Shown here: positions 61,797-64,000 of the stretch, in pieces | Layout: each line of letters opens with the position of its first letter | How positions within the stretch are numbered: position 1 is the stretch's first letter | Assembly (NCBI GenBank): GCA_934718135.1 | Contig: CAKUZW010000007.1 | Span: 37,941 to 101,940, forward strand | Direction of reading: 5' to 3' | DNA from: an uncultured Candidatus Melainabacteria bacterium | GTDB lineage: Bacteria > Cyanobacteriota > Vampirovibrionia > Gastranaerophilales > Gastranaerophilaceae | Length of the DNA: 64,000 bases | Program-made: the position numbers and the translations under genes | Notes under the pieces: generated by a model | The model's input: only the letters and a program-made list of their open reading frames with translations | Told to the model about the DNA's origin: nothing | Database searches by the model: none

Positions 61797-63794
61797 TTAT
61801 TCGTCAAATTTTACTTGAGAACTGTATTCAAATTTTTTAATAAGTTTTTCTTTGGTTCGTTTTTTCTCGTCTTTTTCAACAGCAAGGTTTAAATACTTTT
61901 CGGAATTTGAGTCATCGCCCATTTTTTTATAAATGTATGCTCTAATGATATCGGTATCGGAATCTTGTTCTTGAATTTCGTCACACGTTTTAAGAGCTTT
62001 TTCAAATTCTTTTTTAGTTGTATAAATTACCGCAAGACAACATAAAGCAACATCAAATTTTTCTTTGTTATAAATATTTTCTATTTCTTTTAGAGCATTC
62101 TCTTTATCCCCAAGTAAATATTTGCAATAAGCAATCAAAACTTTTCCTTCTTTATATTTTGGATATTTTTTTAGGTTCTTTATTGCATTTTTGTGTTCAC
62201 CAAGAAAAAATAGAGCAATACCTTTATTACCATAAAATCCATTATCTAGCTCTTTTTTGTAAAGCTTTTCAGCTCTTTCACACCATTTTAAAGCTAAATA
62301 TGGTTTACCTGAGGTTACAAGTATGCCGATTTTATTTCTATAAGGACGCCAGCGACTTTCTCCATTTTTAATCGCTTTATTGTAGAATTTTAAAGCAAGG
62401 GCATCCTGTTTAGCTAATTCATAGCAAAACCCTTTCTCAAAATTATAATTGTTAGGTTCTACATTATATTCTGATCTGTAGAGATTAACTGCCATTTCAA
62501 AAACTTCTTTTGCTTCCTCATATTTGCGAATATGACAAAGACAATTTGCTTTATCATAGTAATTTTGAGATTTATTTGGATTAATATTTATACAAAAATC
62601 AAAGATTTCAATTGCATCTTCATATTTCTCTGCATTCCAAAGTTCATAAGCTTTGAAAACATAGGCAAAATGTTTATCGATGTCAGCGATTTCTTTGTTA
62701 TCAATAAGTTTTTGACAATCAGCTAAAACTTTTTCACTATCTTTATTATTGTATTCAATATCTATTTTCAAATCATACAGTTTAAGTTGGAAATCAATAT
62801 TATCTACAAATTTAGCTATCACGTCATCTAAATATTGATAAGCTTTTTCTTTTTCCCCCTTTTTAACATAAATATCTGCAATACATTCATAATTATGCTC
62901 TTCAAATGGAAACAACTCCAAACTCTTTTTATAATCTTGTATTGCACCATCATAATCTTTAATTTCCATTTTTATATAAGCTCGTCTATCAAAAATATAA
63001 GAGTTTCTATCATCTAGTTCAATTGATTTATCTAGAGCTTTGATTGCTTCTTTTGATATTTTTAAAGTATAGGACTTTTGGAATGGCAAAATCAAACTGT
63101 AATAATTTGCCAAATTTAAATAATTTAATGCTGTTGGTTTGATAAAAATGGATTTATTAAGAATTTCTCGAATTTTTGAATCATATTTTTTTATTATTTT
63201 TTTAGATTCTTTTTCATCTTCACAATCAGAAATAATGTGCCAAATAATATCAAAATAAAGGTCATAATATTCCTGTTTTTTAGGGTTTAATTTTATTGCT
63301 TCTTTGATATTTCGTTCCGCATCAAAATTATAGCTTCCACATAGATTCTTTGCACCAATATAAAATATTTCATCGTTATTTGGATTTAGAGTTAAAATAC
63401 AATATTTTATATACGCTAAAGCAATCTCATCATCTTCTCTTTTCATTACGCTTATGTTATTTGCTATTTTTAAAAGAGTTTGCTCATCATATTTTTCTGG
63501 CTCTTGTTGAATTTTAGCTCTTATATCAATAGCTCTTTTAATTTTTTCATTGAGTATATTTGAATCAATATGTTTGTTCAAATAGAATAGTGCTTTTTCA
63601 TAGTCTTTTAAAACTTTCCCATAACAGCAATACAGAGCGACATTTATATTATCATACAACTCATGTGTTGTGTTTTCGTCTTTTTTTGCGAGTTCTCTAG
63701 CTTTTTCAAAATAATTGACCGCAGATTTTAACCCACCTTCATATCTCAAAACACCTTCGTCATAAAAATATTGTGCATCTTTCTTTTTTGCCAT
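61797..63794 (-). CDS. Large TPR-repeat protein
   Basis: 665 residues, almost entirely tetratricopeptide-type helix pairs (AKKKDAQYFYDEGVLRYEGG, AIQDYKKSLELFPFEEHNYE, AIEIFDFCININPNKSQNYY, ALKTCDEIQEQDSDTDIIRA). No signal peptide or membrane segment, so cytoplasmic. Probably a protein-interaction scaffold; partner unknown. ATG 63794 (MAKKKDAQYF) has GGAGGG eight bases upstream and is preferred to an in-frame ATG at 63809. The following 132 bases to the next gene are A+T-rich, with no motif I can name. Confidence 0.8.
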   Translation of the reverse strand: MAKKKDAQYFYDEGVLRYEGGLKSAVNYFEKARELAKKDENTTHELYDNINVALYCCYGKVLKDYEKALFYLNKHIDSNILNEKIKRAIDIRAKIQQEPEKYDEQTLLKIANNISVMKREDDEIALAYIKYCILTLNPNNDEIFYIGAKNLCGSYNFDAERNIKEAIKLNPKKQEYYDLYFDIIWHIISDCEDEKESKKIIKKYDSKIREILNKSIFIKPTALNYLNLANYYSLILPFQKSYTLKISKEAIKALDKSIELDDRNSYIFDRRAYIKMEIKDYDGAIQDYKKSLELFPFEEHNYECIADIYVKKGEKEKAYQYLDDVIAKFVDNIDFQLKLYDLKIDIEYNNKDSEKVLADCQKLIDNKEIADIDKHFAYVFKAYELWNAEKYEDAIEIFDFCININPNKSQNYYDKANCLCHIRKYEEAKEVFEMAVNLYRSEYNVEPNNYNFEKGFCYELAKQDALALKFYNKAIKNGESRWRPYRNKIGILVTSGKPYLALKWCERAEKLYKKELDNGFYGNKGIALFFLGEHKNAIKNLKKYPKYKEGKVLIAYCKYLLGDKENALKEIENIYNKEKFDVALCCLAVIYTTKKEFEKALKTCDEIQEQDSDTDIIRAYIYKKMGDDSNSEKYLNLAVEKDEKKRTKEKLIKKFEYSSQVKFDE

Positions 63795-63941
63795 CTTATT
63801 GCCCTCCATATTTATTATACAGATACTTTATTTATTGTAAATGTTAAGAAAAGTAAATAAATTTTAAAATGCTTTAAAGTTTTACAAAAACTTCCCGATA
63901 ACCAAAATATAGGGAACTAATATAAGAAAGGACGGATTGCC

Positions 63942-64000
63942 ATGGGCATGACTGCTTCACAAGCTAGATTCTTGAGCCTAACTGCTCGAAAGAACAATGT
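63942..64000 (+). CDS. Partial gene, lineage-type MGMTASQARFL protein
   Basis: Only the first 19-20 codons are in the window: MGMTASQARFLSLTARKNNV. This opening is one I associate with a family of small proteins repeated in Gastranaerophilales and some other gut bacteria; its function is unknown to me. AAAGGA stands nine bases before the ATG. The 3' end lies beyond base 64000. Confidence 0.55.
   Translation, partial: MGMTASQARFLSLTARKNN

Overview
The window looks like chromosomal DNA of a gut-type, low-GC, Gram-negative-like fermentative bacterium, most probably a non-photosynthetic cyanobacterial relative (Gastranaerophilales / Vampirovibrionia, formerly Melainabacteria). The clues are: pilin-like proteins starting with FTLAEVLITLGIIGVVAA; many lineage-type proteins with a short N-terminal S-F-[GKR] tag; a terminal gene beginning MGMTASQARFL; a single-chain NifJ-type pyruvate:ferredoxin oxidoreductase with PPDK and L-lactate dehydrogenase; NifU/NifS; and a haemagglutinin-type (TPS) adhesin. 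This placement is inference from family resemblance; no marker gene was aligned.

Layout. 1-10 kb: L-lactate dehydrogenase (cut by the window edge), a membrane ICMT-like protein, a zinc-ribbon/pilin-helix protein, prfB with its programmed +1 frameshift, a 5'-nucleotidase-like phosphoesterase and glyS. 10-20 kb: a three-gene envelope operon (small secreted protein, TPR protein, GHL10 glycoside hydrolase), ispG, a phosphoesterase, a YkgJ-like protein, rlmN, rnhA and a UvrD/PcrA helicase. 20-32 kb: two convergent secreted matrixin-like proteases, an O-acetyltransferase, ppdK, rex, a thioesterase-rluB-coaE overlap cluster, a CHAP amidase, an MsbA-like ABC exporter and tRNA-Leu(UAG). 32-45 kb: an XRE regulator, pilin-like genes, an M16 peptidase, type-4 uracil-DNA glycosylase, nifJ, a RelA/SpoT-domain protein, an RlmD-type methyltransferase and a lipoprotein. 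45-64 kb: a 1271-residue adhesin, HU, a processive glycosyltransferase, apt, a SIMPL protein, ligA, speB, a YraN protein, another pilin-like gene, nifS-nifU and a large TPR protein.

The metabolic genes fit an anaerobic fermenter: PPDK interconverts PEP and pyruvate, NifJ oxidises pyruvate to acetyl-CoA with ferredoxin, LDH disposes of reductant, Rex senses NADH/NAD+, and NifU/NifS supply Fe-S clusters to NifJ, IspG, RlmN, RlmD and the uracil-DNA glycosylase. Gene ends are tightly packed, with several convergent pairs overlapping at their stop codons.

The most unusual structure is a family of composite, non-coding repeat elements. Four clear copies (about 240-860 bp) are bounded by inverted termini related to AAGGGACAAGGAAATA...AGTTCGTTACG and filled with shuffled shared modules; two more copies are degenerate. 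None encodes a recognisable transposase. Two of the clear copies sit in the leader region of two separate prepilin-like genes, between the start codon and the FTLAEV helix. The other two lie directly against stop codons. This recalls Rickettsia palindromic elements that invade coding sequence and is the best candidate here for something undescribed.
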